From: Hyaloscypha bicolor E
Lineage: Eukaryota > Ascomycota > Leotiomycetes > Helotiales > Hyaloscyphaceae
Length of the DNA stretch: 64,000 bases
Direction of reading: 5' to 3'
Assembly: GCF_002865645.1 (NCBI RefSeq)
Contig: NW_020194626.1
Location: 248,001-312,000 of the forward strand
Shown: piece after piece, positions 49,374-60,732 of the stretch
Position numbering within the stretch: the first letter of the stretch is position 1
Layout: every line of letters begins with the position of its first letter
The notes under the pieces: model-generated
The model's input: the letters and a program-made list of their open reading frames with translations, nothing else
Databases searched by the model: none
What the model was told of the DNA's origin: nothing
Program-made: the position numbers and the translations under genes

Positions 49374-49474
49374 CTTCTACCCCTTCTGCGCATGATGCTG
49401 CTACTGCTTCTACTGGCGTTGTCGATTCTGCGAACATTGCTCCATTGGAGCCCGAAAAGAAGATTTATGCATGA
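49374..49474 (+). other. VIP1: Alternative last exon of VIP1 (no metallothionein-like domain)
   Basis: If 48992-49373 (GTAAGT…CTTGCAG, 382 bp, with TTGCTGAC as branch point) is removed, codon 232 becomes A|CT and translation continues in frame. It goes through TSTPSAHDAATASTGVVDSA and ends NIAPLEPEKKIYA with TGA at 49472-49474. The Ala/Ser/Thr-rich tail looks coding and gives the usual Vip1 length. Inference from splice signals and frame only. Confidence 0.6.
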
Positions 49475-49809
49475 TTTGGTCTTGCGCTCTTCGTTGTTTT
49501 AAGGTTATCGCATGACTTACGAGAGACTGGCATGGGAGTACGATGGGGTGAATATGGGGATATTGGTTGGGGTCGTTGGATGAGGGCACAGCGCACTGTT
49601 GAGATAGGCTTCGGTTCAATGCATTATGAGAGAGAGCATGCCAATTCTCGTTTCCGAAACTTTTATGTGTAGAGTCCGGGACTTCCGCCTATAGTTCCTC
49701 CTCTACTTTTGAAAAATGTTTTCATGTGATTTCTCATCTCATTTCCCTACAACCGCATAAATGTCCAAACCAACCCCCCAAACGCTCACGCGCTCAACCC
49801 CAGAATTTC
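49475..49809. other. Convergent 3' intergenic region (335 bp)
   Basis: Between the VIP1 tail exon and the small hydrophilic protein gene. Nothing further seen. Confidence 0.35.
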
Positions 49810-50100
49810 CTACTTCGAGCTTCGTGGAGGGTCCGATGATTTGCTCACAGTTTCCTTCAAGTGATCATCGAGAGGTCCTTTCGGGTTGGATGAGAGGGCC
49901 TGGATAAAAATTAGCTTTACCAACGCCATAGGTTTCATAGCCTATTGACAATATAAACATACCTTAAGTTGTGACTTACTCTCCTCCTTGTTGTTGGATC
50001 CCTCGTTGACACCTTGTCCGTGGGATGGAGCATCTTGTTGTTGAGCACCGGTCTGCCTCTCTGGCTCCGGAGATTGACGACCTTCGTTTTGGGCAGACAT
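49810..50100 (-). CDS. Small hydrophilic conserved fungal protein (75 aa)
   Basis: Exons 50100-49963 and 49899-49810 are joined in phase across a 63-bp intron (GTATGT…ATCCAG). The protein starts MSAQNEGRQSPEPERQTGAQ and continues QQDAPSHGQGVNEGSNNKEE, then the splice SKSQLK|ALSSNPKGPLDDH and LKETVSKSSDPPRSSK. It is rich in Gln, Glu, Ser, Lys and Gly with almost no hydrophobic residues, like hydrophilins or other disordered stress proteins. Similar short proteins starting NEGRQSPEP are, as I recall, widespread in Pezizomycotina; no function is assigned. Confidence 0.8.
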
Positions 50101-50870
50101 TTTGTTTGAATTTGGTTGTTTTCTTTGGTCTGTAAATTTCTTGTTAACTTTGGTGAACTCTTGTAAGCGGGTGGTGATGATGGTGAAAAATGAGGGGAGA
50201 CTCTTGATATCCCGTAGAAGTGGGAAAGGGGAGGCTTGGAAGGATCAGGTAGACGAATTATGGAATTGAAAACCTTACTTTGTGTAGAACTTCTCAATGA
50301 GCTTTGCGTGAGATTTTTGATAGAAGAAGCAGGTAGAGATGTTGAACTCGATGCTCCTTTAATATACTAAAGCATGACGTAGATGTGAATAACCCGCCTC
50401 TGGTCTGACCGAAAAGCGGCACTCGTCTTGAATGTGCCAAGGCAAATAGGAACATTGATTTGGAGTGGAGAGGAGTTGGAATCAATTTTTGGAATCTCCG
50501 AGATGTTTACGGGGAGTAGGGCTTTGGGCTTTCAATATACAATATCGCATGCGTATATTCAGAAAGGTAGTACTTGCAATGTCCAGCTTGACTTGAAAAT
50601 GAGTGCCGCTTTTTCCGTTCGACAAGGCTGCGGGATCTTGATAGTGGTACGGATCAAGCCAATCAAAGTCCCTCCAATCAAACATCGCGATGGACGACGC
50701 GAAATTGGCTGGCTCCCTTTTAGTCTCAGTTCTCAATGCGACCACGTTGAACGCATCCAGCTCACAGAAGCCACGGGGAAGGACCAGGCTGACAAGTTAT
50801 TCTGGGCCACGATCATTCCCATTCGAAAGGCATTCCTTATTCTCCCGTTGAGCAGCCCACCACCGAAGCC
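50101..50870. promoter_or_regulatory. Divergent upstream region (770 bp)
   Basis: Shared upstream DNA of the 75-aa hydrophilic protein gene and the Ser-rich coiled-coil gene. No additional gene seen. Confidence 0.35.
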
Positions 50871-52090
50871 ATGGCTCCGGACCTGAACACGATGCCGCCC
50901 TCTCCTCGGCCGCTGCCTTCGGTCCCGCGTCTCACTTCCAGGAACACTTCGAGACGGACTTCTACCCAGATGGCCCCACCTTCTATCCCTCCGACTTCAC
51001 CCTCGTTGAACATTCTCCCCTCGAACCAGAACGCTGTAAATCACAGCTCTCCTCCCTTATCCTCTCCCAACATGGCTACGGTAGCAACTGGGACCGCTGG
51101 TGTCACCGTCGGTGATAACACAGGCGTGGGGACCGGCCCTGGTCCTTTGAGACACCCCAGGCCTTTGACTGCTGCTGATTTGCATCTTCAATTGGAAAAG
51201 GAGCAAGAAGCTGTGGTAAGAATGCCAGGCTGTCCCAAAATCCTCAATCCTAAGTAACGCAACAGGTCAATCGATTAACCCGCGAACTCTCCATGCTACG
51301 AGCAGCACAGAACGCCTCCGTCGTCTCCAACACGTCCTCCACATCCGCCGGTTTCCCCGACACAGGCGATCACAACGCAAATCACCTCCTCTCCGGTCCA
51401 AGCCACCCCGCTCCCTCCCAACGTCGACATCACCGCTCCTCTTCTAGCACAAGTACCCGAAGCATCACAGCACCCAGCCTGAGCACCGTCGGCGGGATAG
51501 CAGGCAGCACTGCACCATCCACAACAGCAGACCGCACACGCGGCAACCCACCCCGCCACGACTCAATCCCACAATCCATATCCCTCAGCCGGCAAAACTC
51601 CATGAGTGGCTCAAGAAGAAGCGGAGCCAGCAGTCCCGCCCCCTTATCCTCCGCTCAATCGAGCTACCAACATCCCGACCACTTCCCTTACTTTTACCAA
51701 CAGCGACCAAGCTTAGCACCGCACCGAGATCCTAGTTCCGGCAATCTGAATACGTTGAATAGCGGGAATGAGCTGAGGGCAGAATCTGTCACGAGCGTGC
51801 AGACGACGGGACGGTATGAGGAGACGGCGTATCATAGACATGAGCTGGATGTTGTTAAGCGAGAGAACGAGGCTTTGAAGCGTAGGATTAGGGAATTAGA
51901 GCGGACTTTGCGGGCTCGGCGGCAGAGCGATGCGAGTGTTAACAGAGTCAGAAGCGAGAGTGTTTCTACAACGGCTAGTGTACGAGAGAGCATTAGTGGC
52001 GTTGGCCGGGGCAGAGAGCGGGAAAAGGATGGGGAGGACGATGCTGTTCAGGTTGGAGAGAGTGCGAGGAGTTCGGGCATGCTGCGGTGA
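50871..52090 (+). CDS. Conserved Ser/Pro-rich protein with two coiled coils, unknown function
   Basis: Exons 50871-51215 and 51266-52090 give 389 aa. A Pro/Ser-rich N-terminus leads to LTAADLHLQLEKEQEAV|VNRLTRELSMLRAAQ, a short coiled coil continuous across the 50-bp intron. A long Ser/Thr/His/Arg low-complexity region (about 130-290) follows, with TTGRYEETAYHRHELDVVKR and ENEALKRRIRELERTLRARR as a second coiled coil (about 300-335) and a disordered tail. The layout recalls scaffold or regulatory proteins of filamentous fungi; the function is not recognised. Confidence 0.8.
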
Positions 52091-52589
52091 TGCTGCGGTG
52101 GTGCCTGCTTGCTACGGAAGGGAAGTGAAGGGGAGGGAACTGAGTCTGTCATTACGCTTTATGATGATTACGAAAGGCGCTACTGATCACGAGGGAACTG
52201 GACTGCAAGTCAGGAAAAGAAAGGCGTTTGTTGTATAGTTCAGACAAGGGCGTTGACCTTCTTTTAGTGTGGTAGGTGGACATGCCAGGATGGATTACAC
52301 AATGGAATCAGTGGAAACATCATGCTAGGATTGCAACTGGTTGTGATGATTTCTGCTTACTTTAACCCTTTCTCCGTGCTGGATCCTTCCATGTCTGAGC
52401 GGTTGCTCGTTTCTTGTGATTGATTTGGCACAATACCTCTTTGCCTGTGCCAACTGCCCTTTCCCCCCTTTCCATAGATATGGCAAGTGCCTCGAATGCG
52501 GTCTTGAGGGATTGCTACATACGATTTGTTTGCGCCGCTGATACCAACCTCTATGCACAATCTCAAGCCTTCATATGATACCCTGCTTC
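52091..52589. other. Intergenic region (499 bp)
   Basis: 3' region of the coiled-coil gene, where the degenerate block begins. No gene seen. Confidence 0.35.
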
Positions 52590-53542
52590 TCATAGAATCA
52601 TGAAAATCATCTCGCGCGCGCTCAAAGATTCTTTAGCTTTGAACAAGTGCTGCAGTTTGCAAAACAGCTCCCCTTGGTATACTTTCATAGCGTCATAACA
52701 TTTGTTGAGCTCTGATCTCACATACCCGAGATGTGTCTTAATTTCCCTGATGGTGTCGACATGCATTTGTCTGTTGCGATTTTCCTGGCCCCCTTGGGCC
52801 TCCTCCAAGCCTTCTTCCTGGATCAAGCCATTGCAGCGATCGATGTCTTCCCCGACCTCGGGAACCACCGCCTCATAGGCGTCGATTCCGAGTTGAATGT
52901 TGAGGATTTTCTTCCATCATACTTTGATAGCGTCTTTGGTCAGGATCATAGCTTCCAAGTGCTGGCCATCAACTTGACTGGAATGCAATCGGAAGAAGAC
53001 CCTGTCCAATGAGGAGTCAAGTTTGTGCTGTTCCCACCTCTTGGGCAGAATCGGTGGCAGTGCTGCTCGTGCTGAGGCAATTGCTGATATTTGCCGTTTC
53101 GCTGTTTCCTTTCGAGGTTTCGATTGGTTTTTGTTGTTCTTCGCAGAGCGGCCGTCAAGGTTGCGTTGACTGGTTTCTGTGCGACACGCAGCACCTCGTA
53201 CCAGGGCAGTGACATGATAGCAAGTAATGATTTGCGAACGTTTCTCGTGATCTCAATTATGGTCTTTGTGTTGTTGATGACGGCCCTACGTCCACTATTC
53301 AGCAGAAACGATTGGAAAATGGTCGAGGAGTCTGCATATATACAAGATCTTAAATCTTCCCGGAAATTCATTAAGAGTGACTGCACTTGCTGCTCCTGTC
53401 CAAATACAAAGACAAAGAGGTTTTTGCTCGGCTGCGAGATTGTGTTCTTTGTCATTCCCCGGCCGCTTGTTCGGAAATAAACACTACATTGTCGAGACTG
53501 CACTGCCTTGCAAGTTGTGACCGAAGCAGCAAACCTTTCCAC
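52590..53542 (-). pseudogene. Coiled-coil gene relic A (frame shift plus in-frame stop)
   Basis: From 53542 downward one frame reads VQSLLMNFREDLRSCIYADS, then TIFQSFLLNSGRR, VINNTKTIIEITRNVRKSLL and LTAALRRTTKTNRNLERKQR. Coding character then moves to another frame: RAALPPILPKRWEQHKLDSS, LDRVFFRLHSSQVDG, EAMILTKDAIKV, a TGA, WKKILNIQLGIDAYEAVVPE, and onward to the stop at 52590. The TGA sits where CGA would keep the frame open, which fits RIP-type mutation. The product would be an alpha-helical protein of about 300 aa. Family unknown. Confidence 0.45.
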
Positions 53543-54256
53543 CTGATCTACTGAATTCTTTACTCCTCAATCTAAATGTTGTATCGACTTCTCTTTTGGG
53601 AGTGCACCAGTCCTTGAGCATAATTTTTGGCTGTGAATAAGTACCCTTTGGCATTGGTTTTGTTAAGAAACGGTGACCTCCAGATTAGACGGCATCACCT
53701 CCAACAGTTGCTTCCTATATCCTCACGTTTTGATTTGTATCTACATCAGCAAATCATCAATGGCAAGGGAAGACAAGGGCCAATAGGCCCGACTCACTAA
53801 ATTGTAAAGTCTTCGCACTGGGGCAGATCGCAGACGACTTAGCCAAGATAGACCTGTTAGTCCGAGGATTGGTGTGGAAAGAGAAACTCAACCGGGATAA
53901 CGCGTTTCACCTAAGATTTCCGACGGGTTTCAACTGGTGGTCGCACCCCTACACAAAAAGCTGGCAATGCTCATGATTATCGACCGGCCAATGGCCAACC
54001 ACAGCATCCAACTATAACCATACTCCTGATTTCTCTGCTCAGCTGGAAGGATTAAACATTTTCTTTGACACAGTGAGTGCGGCGCCGTTACTACCAGAGC
54101 ACCCAGTACAGCCAACAGAAACAGAGCCTTTCCATGACCAAGCCGGTCCTATGAATCCTGGGCAGCCATTTGGAACTGTAGCGGTGCAGGCCCAACAGTG
54201 GGGCCCGCCACTGCCCATGAATGGAGACCACCGAGAGGAGAACCTCGAGTTTACGG
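53543..54256. other. Intergenic region (714 bp)
   Basis: Between relics A and B. Short frames only; nothing supportable. Confidence 0.3.
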
Positions 54257-54604
54257 TCAAGTATACAAAGCGTCGAACTCCATGTTATGACTTATTTTCC
54301 CTTCAATTTCTTGGATGGACGGTCTAGCCAGGTTTTCGGCTTCTTGTAGTCCTTTTAGGTTTACCTTCCGCTCCTCATCATCTTTCGAAAGTTTGAGTAG
54401 TTTGTTCAACTCTGTATTCATCGTGCCGAGCTCTTTCAGCCCATCTTCAAGCTTGGCAACCCTCTCACGACACCGAGAAATCTTATATTTACATCGGAAT
54501 ATCTTATTCAATTGCCAAATTAAGGTACCGGTAAGTTTCATCGCTGATCCCATTTGGCCATCGTTTTTTGGAAATGTAACGATTTTAAGATACCCCGCCG
54601 TTGG

Positions 54605-54646
<42 letters not shown>

Positions 54647-54903
54647 GATGTTACCGCTGGTCTTCGGCCGCCGAAGGCAGAACATTTGACTCTCTGGGTG
54701 ATCAATTTGAAGAGCGGGCTCTCTCTGATAGTTCTGCGGGGATCTGGCCTGCTAAAGTATCGAGGTCCGCACGATTGAAGGCCCGTTGTGGCCCTTTTAT
54801 AAAGTCGAAGACTTCATAGAGAAGGAACGAGAGAATTTGAGTGTGAAGATCCCCAGTGAGCTTGACAACTCCAGAAAGTCGGTGTTTTCTCTGATTGTCG
54901 ATT
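54257..54903 (-). pseudogene. Coiled-coil gene relic B, containing a poly-C/poly-Pro run
   Basis: Minus strand, upstream part: VVKLTGDLHTQILSFLLYEV, FDFIKGPQRAFNRADLDTLA and GQIPAELSERARSSN, then in-frame TGA and TAA. In a second frame an ATG at 54685 opens MFCLRRPKTSGNIT, at least twelve prolines from a 38-bp homopolymer, then SPTAGYLKIVTFPKND, LIWQLNKIFRCKYKISRCRE and ERKVNLKGLQEAENLARPS, stopping at 54257. The part after the prolines resembles relic C. A homopolymer of this length changes frame easily, so the intact gene, if any, cannot be fixed. Confidence 0.45.
54608..54645. repeat. 38-bp poly-G homopolymer
   Basis: An uninterrupted run of G on the plus strand (preceded by GGGGA). On the minus strand it encodes polyproline inside relic B in any frame. 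Confidence 0.95.
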
Positions 54904-55334
54904 TACATTTGACAAAGAAAAACATATCAGCTAAATCCAGAGATTAAGGGGTTTGATCCTTACCCACGAGCCATTCAAGAGGTAATTCGGTCCTATTTGC
55001 TTATCATCTACAGGGCTAGTTTTATCTTTCTGAGAATATGGGGCTGGTAGGTTTGGATTTGGACATTATTATCAGCACGATTTTATATTACTGAGTCTAT
55101 GTGGTTTTTCTCCCCGAGGGCATCGCACGTTGCTCGCTAGCGGTCAATCCGCTGCCTCTTTTTCCTTACTTGAAATGTGATACTAACGCTATCACACATT
55201 TCAACGTTTCCTGAGTTCCACTCATCCGAAGGAGACTTGGGGAGTTGCTCTACATTGTCCTCAAGACCGTTCATCCACCTGTGAATCCGATGCTGATCCA
55301 CGTGGGCGATCAACTGATTTGTGACTGATTCATG

Positions 55335-56813
55335 TTAGCCGTCATCCGAGCGGGAGATAAAGCCTGACTCCTGCTCCATCTCGTTCAAGATCCCTCCAAG
55401 CTTCTTCGCAATCTCTGTCGCCTCATCAAACTCTTTTTCGGCTTGAATCACGTTCCGTGTTGCTGCTTGGCGATCGACGAAAAGGCCGAGATCGAAATCT
55501 GTTGTTGTTGTTTGCTTGGAGCCTTTTGCTCTCCTTTTTTTGAAACTCTTGGTATCGCATATTATAATGATTCCTTTAGTTCTCTAAGATTCGTTCGGCG
55601 TTCTGTAATTGGAGTCGTTTCTCGATAAACAGGTTTCGAGCAGCTTCGTGGGCTTCTTCACCATATCGAACTTCTTCGTGGACTTGGAGGCTGAAAGTTT
55701 TCTTGCGGCTGAGAGTTTCTGTTCCTTGGAGAATGCTTAAGATCCGAATCCTCAAGCAAATTATATGCTTTGAGGACTTGCTTTAAATCTCTCCAAATAA
55801 GTTCCCTCGGAAGCTCCAATTCTTCTATTGTCTCCGCCAGCTTCAAATCGGTCTCATTTTTCAGCTGCCAACACTGTTCAAGAATATCACGAGCCTCTTG
55901 TAGATTTGCCAGTTTCTCCGCTGGAGATTGATCTTCCGGATGGTCATCAAGCTCTCTAGTCAGTTGCGAGAAGGTTATGTTTAGGCTCTGTATTTGGCGT
56001 ACTGCGTGGTCAACTTCCTCAATGTACTCGGCAATGAGGGGTTCGCAACGAAGGACCGTATTTAATTGCCGAAGCAGCTTCTTAGCCAGAGCCAAGGCAG
56101 GGGTTGGTTCGCCATAGCTGTTTTGATAAGAGACGATCTCCAGGTGATAAGCTGGCAATGGCGGATTCTGTGGGGATTCGACAACACCGGGGGATGGAGA
56201 TGCTCCATCGAGAAAACTGTCTTTGCCTTCGTTTCTTTGGCTTTCGTGATTACCATGCGAGGTGAACATTGCGTTGTTCTCTGTTTCCGTGAAATGTTCT
56301 TCTGCACGGATTTGATTGGCTTTGGGCTTCGATATCGCGGAGAGGTCCCAACTCTACCGCACCCCTATTGGTTGGATCCAGTGACCCTTCGAACATTTTG
56401 CTCCATAATATCGCTGTTAACTCTTTGAAAGCTTTGCTACCAAGAGTGGACCCTATGGAAGTTCGCAACTTGGTATATGTGGCTTTTCTGGCATTCGAAA
56501 ATAGTTTGGTGGTACACCTTTTGGAAACCCTGAAGCGTCGGCGCATGGCTGGCATCTTTCTGGAACGCATTGCGTCCGAGTTCATGAGCACAGCTGAAGT
56601 CCCAAGTTCGCGCGATAATGTAATTGATTGTGGGGTGAGGGTTGTTAAAACACACACTTCGAATTGTTCACTTCTATCTTTCTTGAACAAAGACAAGAAC
56701 TGCCACTGATGTTGTTTGGACGGAAGTCTCCTACAAAGAAAGGGAAAAAACGTGAAACCAGAAAACGAGACTAGTCTACAGATCCCGGATTGAGTTTCTT
56801 TATGAGAACCCAA
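55335..56813 (-). pseudogene. Coiled-coil gene relic C (paralog of B; frame shifts)
   Basis: The best-preserved part is an open frame 56269-55658 (203 aa): PLPAYHLEIVSYQNSYGEPT, LAKKLLRQLNTVLRCEPLIA, DHAVRQIQSLNITFSQLTRE, EKLANLQEARDILEQCWQLK, ending with RRSSIW. Downstream, other frames keep helical coding character: EEAHEAARNLFIEKRLQLQN, then FVDRQAATRNVIQAEKEFDE and AKKLGGILNEMEQESG to the stop at 55335. Upstream, another frame to 56813 includes FKELTAILWSKMFEG and LGPLRDIEAQ. The order of motifs (…LxIVxx…QLNxxxRC…LQEA) is shared with relic B. The 203-aa part could still be expressed. Confidence 0.5.
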
Positions 56814-56830
56814 ATAGTTTCAGAGGGAAT

Positions 56831-58640
56831 ATGCGAACAAGGTCGAATGAGCAAGACAAGCTCATTGTATCCTGGCAAAAAAACTTTTCTCTGCCATCTC
56901 ACGAACACATGATATGTCTTTTCTTAAATGCATCCCCGAAGGCAGTAGGGAGTTCTCGAGGCAGGCTGTCTATCTCGTGGTTTATTACTCATTCAGCAGA
57001 TCATATCAAATCATACTCGACATATGCAAATCTTCCGTCAGATTACCCCAGAATTTCTCCAACTGCGAATCATGGACCGCAAAATCTCAGGCAGGAGGAC
57101 CTCAGCAATTCTGGGGAAAACCACCCACAAGACGATACAGAAGAAAACCGAAGTTGATCAAAATGTAATCACTCGTCGTGTTGTAATGTTAGACACGAGA
57201 TTGGACCACAGATCACGTCGGATGCAAGTGCACGTGCAAGAGTCATTGCGAGCTCTGGATTGCCCAAGGCCATTGCAAATCTCCGGCAGGCCAAGAAAGT
57301 CGCTGCAGACTTGGAGATATCGTTCAACCAAATAATTCCAGGGCGACAACCAGTACAACAAGCTTCAAGCCGTGAATACCAGAAACTGGCCGGCCCCAAC
57401 TCTGGTACTTCATTCTTGTCACAATCTCAATTGAATTATGACGATGTTGTCTCACAGCAGGCAAATTATAAAAAGGACCCCCCCCTTCTACTAAAAAGGA
57501 CCCCCCTAAAATTTTAAAAAGGAACCCCCCCCTAGATAGCCAAAACCACCAAAAAAAGAGTTAATGCACGCAAAGATCGCAAAGTAGGGAGTTGCATTTC
57601 TCATAAATAGAGTTAATTAAAGCTAGCTAGAAAAGAACTCAAGTGAAGCGTGAGAACTGACTAAGCGAAATGATCGTACTAGACTAAATCCAGAGATCAC
57701 ACGGTAATAGTACTATAATAAGAGCCTTATATTTAGTAGTATCTGCTTTGGTTTCTACTAGGTCCCTTAACCTCTTAGCTAGGGTCCTTACTTTTAGCGT
57801 AGGAATAATCCTGGGCTCTAGGGGGCTCATAACCAAGCCAGATCCCGTGACTTCAAGGGACTTTACAAAAAACTCCCTATTCCGCCTTATTAACCTACCC
57901 CAGATTCTCGATTCGGATTACGACATTAGCTAACTAGTATTAACTTCATTAAGCTTAGAGCTTATAATAGCTCTTAGGCAAAAAGGGGGGCTTATCACGT
58001 GCTATCTCTCTCAAAGATCATGAAAAATACTACTTCCTTCTAATATTTTTGTATACTCGTCTTATGAAACTATTAAATCTAAGTCTAATAATTACTTCTC
58101 AAAGCTCTATATATAATTCTAGGGGGGGGTCCTTTTTAAAATTTTAGGGGGGTCCTTTTTAGTAGAAGGGGGGGGTCCTTTTTATAATTTGCCCTCACAG
58201 CAAGCCACAATATTCCCAGAAAGGCGGTGCTCTGGAAACAGCAACCGAGTTGCACCACAGCCAGTGTCTACTCTGTACAATATAGGTGCAAGAGCAACAG
58301 ATAGTACGTTTTCATCTCCCCAAAAAGTAAAATTCTTGAAGCTAACCTACCTTTTGCAGGGTTCCACCATCCCAGAGAGTATAAAGGGGCACTATATTCA
58401 GTACAGTAGTCCACGAACAACATTATTAACCAGAACACCCACCAACTCGACAGCAGGGACATGTCTATCACGCGGCTAGGAGGGGCTAACTCAAAGTTCA
58501 GGAAGTTCGTGGTCAGAAAATACTTTGAAGAGCAAGTGATTTCGCTGCCTATCTACACCCACAATGGCAAGGGTTTACAAAGAATACGGGAGGAGTGTAC
58601 TGAGGCCCACAGTACGGGTGACCATAGCGACCAAAAGGGT
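56831..58640 (+). pseudogene. Gene relic D, split by a MITE
   Basis: Plus strand. A frame from 56831 continues past one TGA (57155-57157) through HEIGPQITSDASARARVIAS, SGLPKAIANLRQAKKVAADL, EISFNQIIPGRQPVQQ and NYDDVVSQQ. There a 734-bp MITE intervenes. After removing it with one target copy, the same frame runs on as QATIFPERRCSGNSNRVA, VSTLYNIGARATD, a clean 56-bp intron (58304-58359, AGCTAAC branch) and RFHHPREYKGALYSVQ. A TAG (58407-58409) follows, then MSITRLGGANSKFRKFVVRK. The predicted protein is helical and basic; family unknown. The plus-strand end merges into transposon DNA at about 58.63 kb. Confidence 0.5.
57460..58193. mobile_element. MULE-type MITE, 734 bp, with 9-bp target duplication
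   Basis: The ends GGCAAATTATAAAAAGGACC and its inverse GGTCCTTTTTATAATTTGCC begin near-perfect inverted repeats of about 75 bp, built from reiterated AAAAAGGACCCCCC blocks. Directly outside both ends is CTCACAGCA (57451-57459 and 58194-58202). A 9-bp duplication with long inverted repeats points to Mutator-like elements. The interior is AT-rich and has no transposase frame. Confidence 0.85.
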
Positions 58641-58756
58641 CAATGGCTTTTTCCGCAAAATCGAATTTTTGGAAAATCGCATTTTTGACCTATTACATAT
58701 TACTTACTTGAATTATTCCACTTTTAACGTATCGTATGCATTGCGCGGTACTAAAA

Positions 58757-60060
58757 ATGCCTCCAAAGATTAATCTTGAGCCTTATAAAAATGAGATTCT
58801 TAGTTAGGTCTCTGAGAAGCATATGATCCCTGAGATTTTAAGTAAAATAAAAGGGATTCTACAGGTTAAATATAGCCTAAAAACACTAAAACGAGCTCTC
58901 TCTAATTAGGGTATATCGCGCAATAGGAAGAATGGGTCTCCTGAGATTAAGAGAATCAAATTACGTATTTCTGAGTTATTTGCGGGCAATTATAATAATA
59001 ATATAATTCTCTAAGTACTCTCAGTTAAGGGGATGCCTCTCTACCGCCGACAGCTCGCGCGATATAGGCTAGATCTTGGCCTTATTCGGAGAATGATAAT
59101 AGAGGAGAGAGAGCAGAAGTACTAATAGCTTGTGGGTATCGTGCGAGAGGAGCTAGACCATGGGGGGATTAAAGGCTATGGAGCAGGCTTAATTAAGATA
59201 TACTTCCGTTAAATAGGAGTTACTGCTTCTCGTAAATTAATCTATAATATTATTAAGGGCCTAGATAGTAAGGGCTATAAGCGTCATATGAACGATATAT
59301 AGTATAAGAAGCAAGAGATAGTAGTCAAAGGCCCGGATTAGGGGTAGTCTCTTGATTAGTATAATAAGCTAGCTCTATAGGGCTTCTAAATCTATACTAC
59401 TATTAATATTTATTCTTGTAATATTATCTAATACTATATAGGCATTTCTAATTATATGGCATATAGTATACTTGGCCAGTTCCTTTAGGTACTCAGAAAG
59501 CTTGGCTATTATCCCCGAGTAATTTCCTTTAATAAAGGAAGAGAGGTTCCTTTTATTACTAAAGTCTAATATGCTTTCTCTTATATAATAATACTAATTC
59601 TTTCTTTTAAGAAAGTCTATTACTTTGAGACTAGTATAAAGAATCAAAGAATCGAGTCTTAGTAGAGTTAACTTGAGAAATCCCGGCTATATTACTAGTA
59701 TATTCGTATTTATACCTATTTATATAATTCTTTTACTTGGGCTAATCTAGTATAGGACTTTTTTCAAGCCCTTATAGTAGCTAGGGACTTTAATAGTACT
59801 CTTGCGGACCGAATTACTATACTAGCTATTTATATGCCTATTATATAATATACCATAGTATTATATATAGATATATGAAATTACTACCGGATCCGGAAAG
59901 ATCCAAAGAAGAAATACTATATAGCAGGTATTCCTGTATTTCTCTATAAGTATATAGCTATTAAGTAATATGAACTTCCAGTTAATAAGGGGCTCTTGGC
60001 TAAATTAGAGCAAGATTATATTAATTAGGGTAAGTTATTCCTATAATCTCTTTCTTTTTC
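58757..60060 (+). mobile_element. Degenerate DDE/integrase-type transposase gene
   Basis: From an ATG at 58757 (MPPKINLEPYKNEIL) a continuous but stop-riddled frame can be followed for over 1 kb: LKTLKRALSN*GISRNRK, MPLYRRQLARYRLDLGLIRR, GIVREELDHGGIKGYGAG, GLDSKGYKRH, then an RNase-H-like part (SLD*YNKLAL*G; NQRIES**SQL) and FFQALIVARDFNS. This matches the fungal family of HTH plus integrase-core proteins found in transposons. Stops are TAG at places where Gln or Trp is expected (CAG to TAG, TGG to TAG), the pattern of RIP on both strands. Confidence 0.65.
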
Positions 60061-60732
60061 TAATTTAGGTAGTAGCTTATAATATAGCTTGACTCAGGGG
60101 CTCGTGCAATTCTTGTTTAAGTAAATAAACCGAGCCCTAATATCTTTTTACTACTAGTTTCCCTTCTTAGCTCTAGGGCCTCTTAGTTAGCTAAACTATA
60201 AATTTATCTTTATATACTAAGATTATTAGCTATAGATATTAATAAATACTTGCCGTATAATACCTTAATATAGTACAAATTATAGCTTGCAAATATTGGG
60301 ATTAATCCTTTAAGCCTTATAGAAAGAACTAGTAAACCAGACGGTTCTAGGCTTTATATTAAGGTATATTACCGCCTTTGGCTTACCGTATAATATTATA
60401 TTACTAGTAGAAACTCAAGCCTATGGCTAGGACTTGTCCTAAAGATTAAAATTAGTACTAAAAAAATATAGCGAAACGGATCTCGCCTTAGATAGCTAAT
60501 CTCAGAGAACTAGAAGTTTATAGAGATTATATAATCCTAATAAAGAGAGATTAAAGGGATAGATATTAGTAGAGAAAGTAATTTGAGTAAGTCAGATAAG
60601 GAGGAGTAGGATAAGGAGTAGCCGGATAAGAGAGACTTATTAGAGCAGGAGGCCTAAGAGAAAAAGTAAATCTTTACTTAAGGATCTTGCTATATCTTTA
60701 TCTTTATTATATAATTTACTTATAATTATACC

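Noticed and set aside
56368..56709. 113-codon plus-strand frame
   Set aside because: It is antisense to the upstream part of relic C. Its mixed hydrophobic/basic sequence is not convincing, though with both strands degenerate I cannot fully exclude it.
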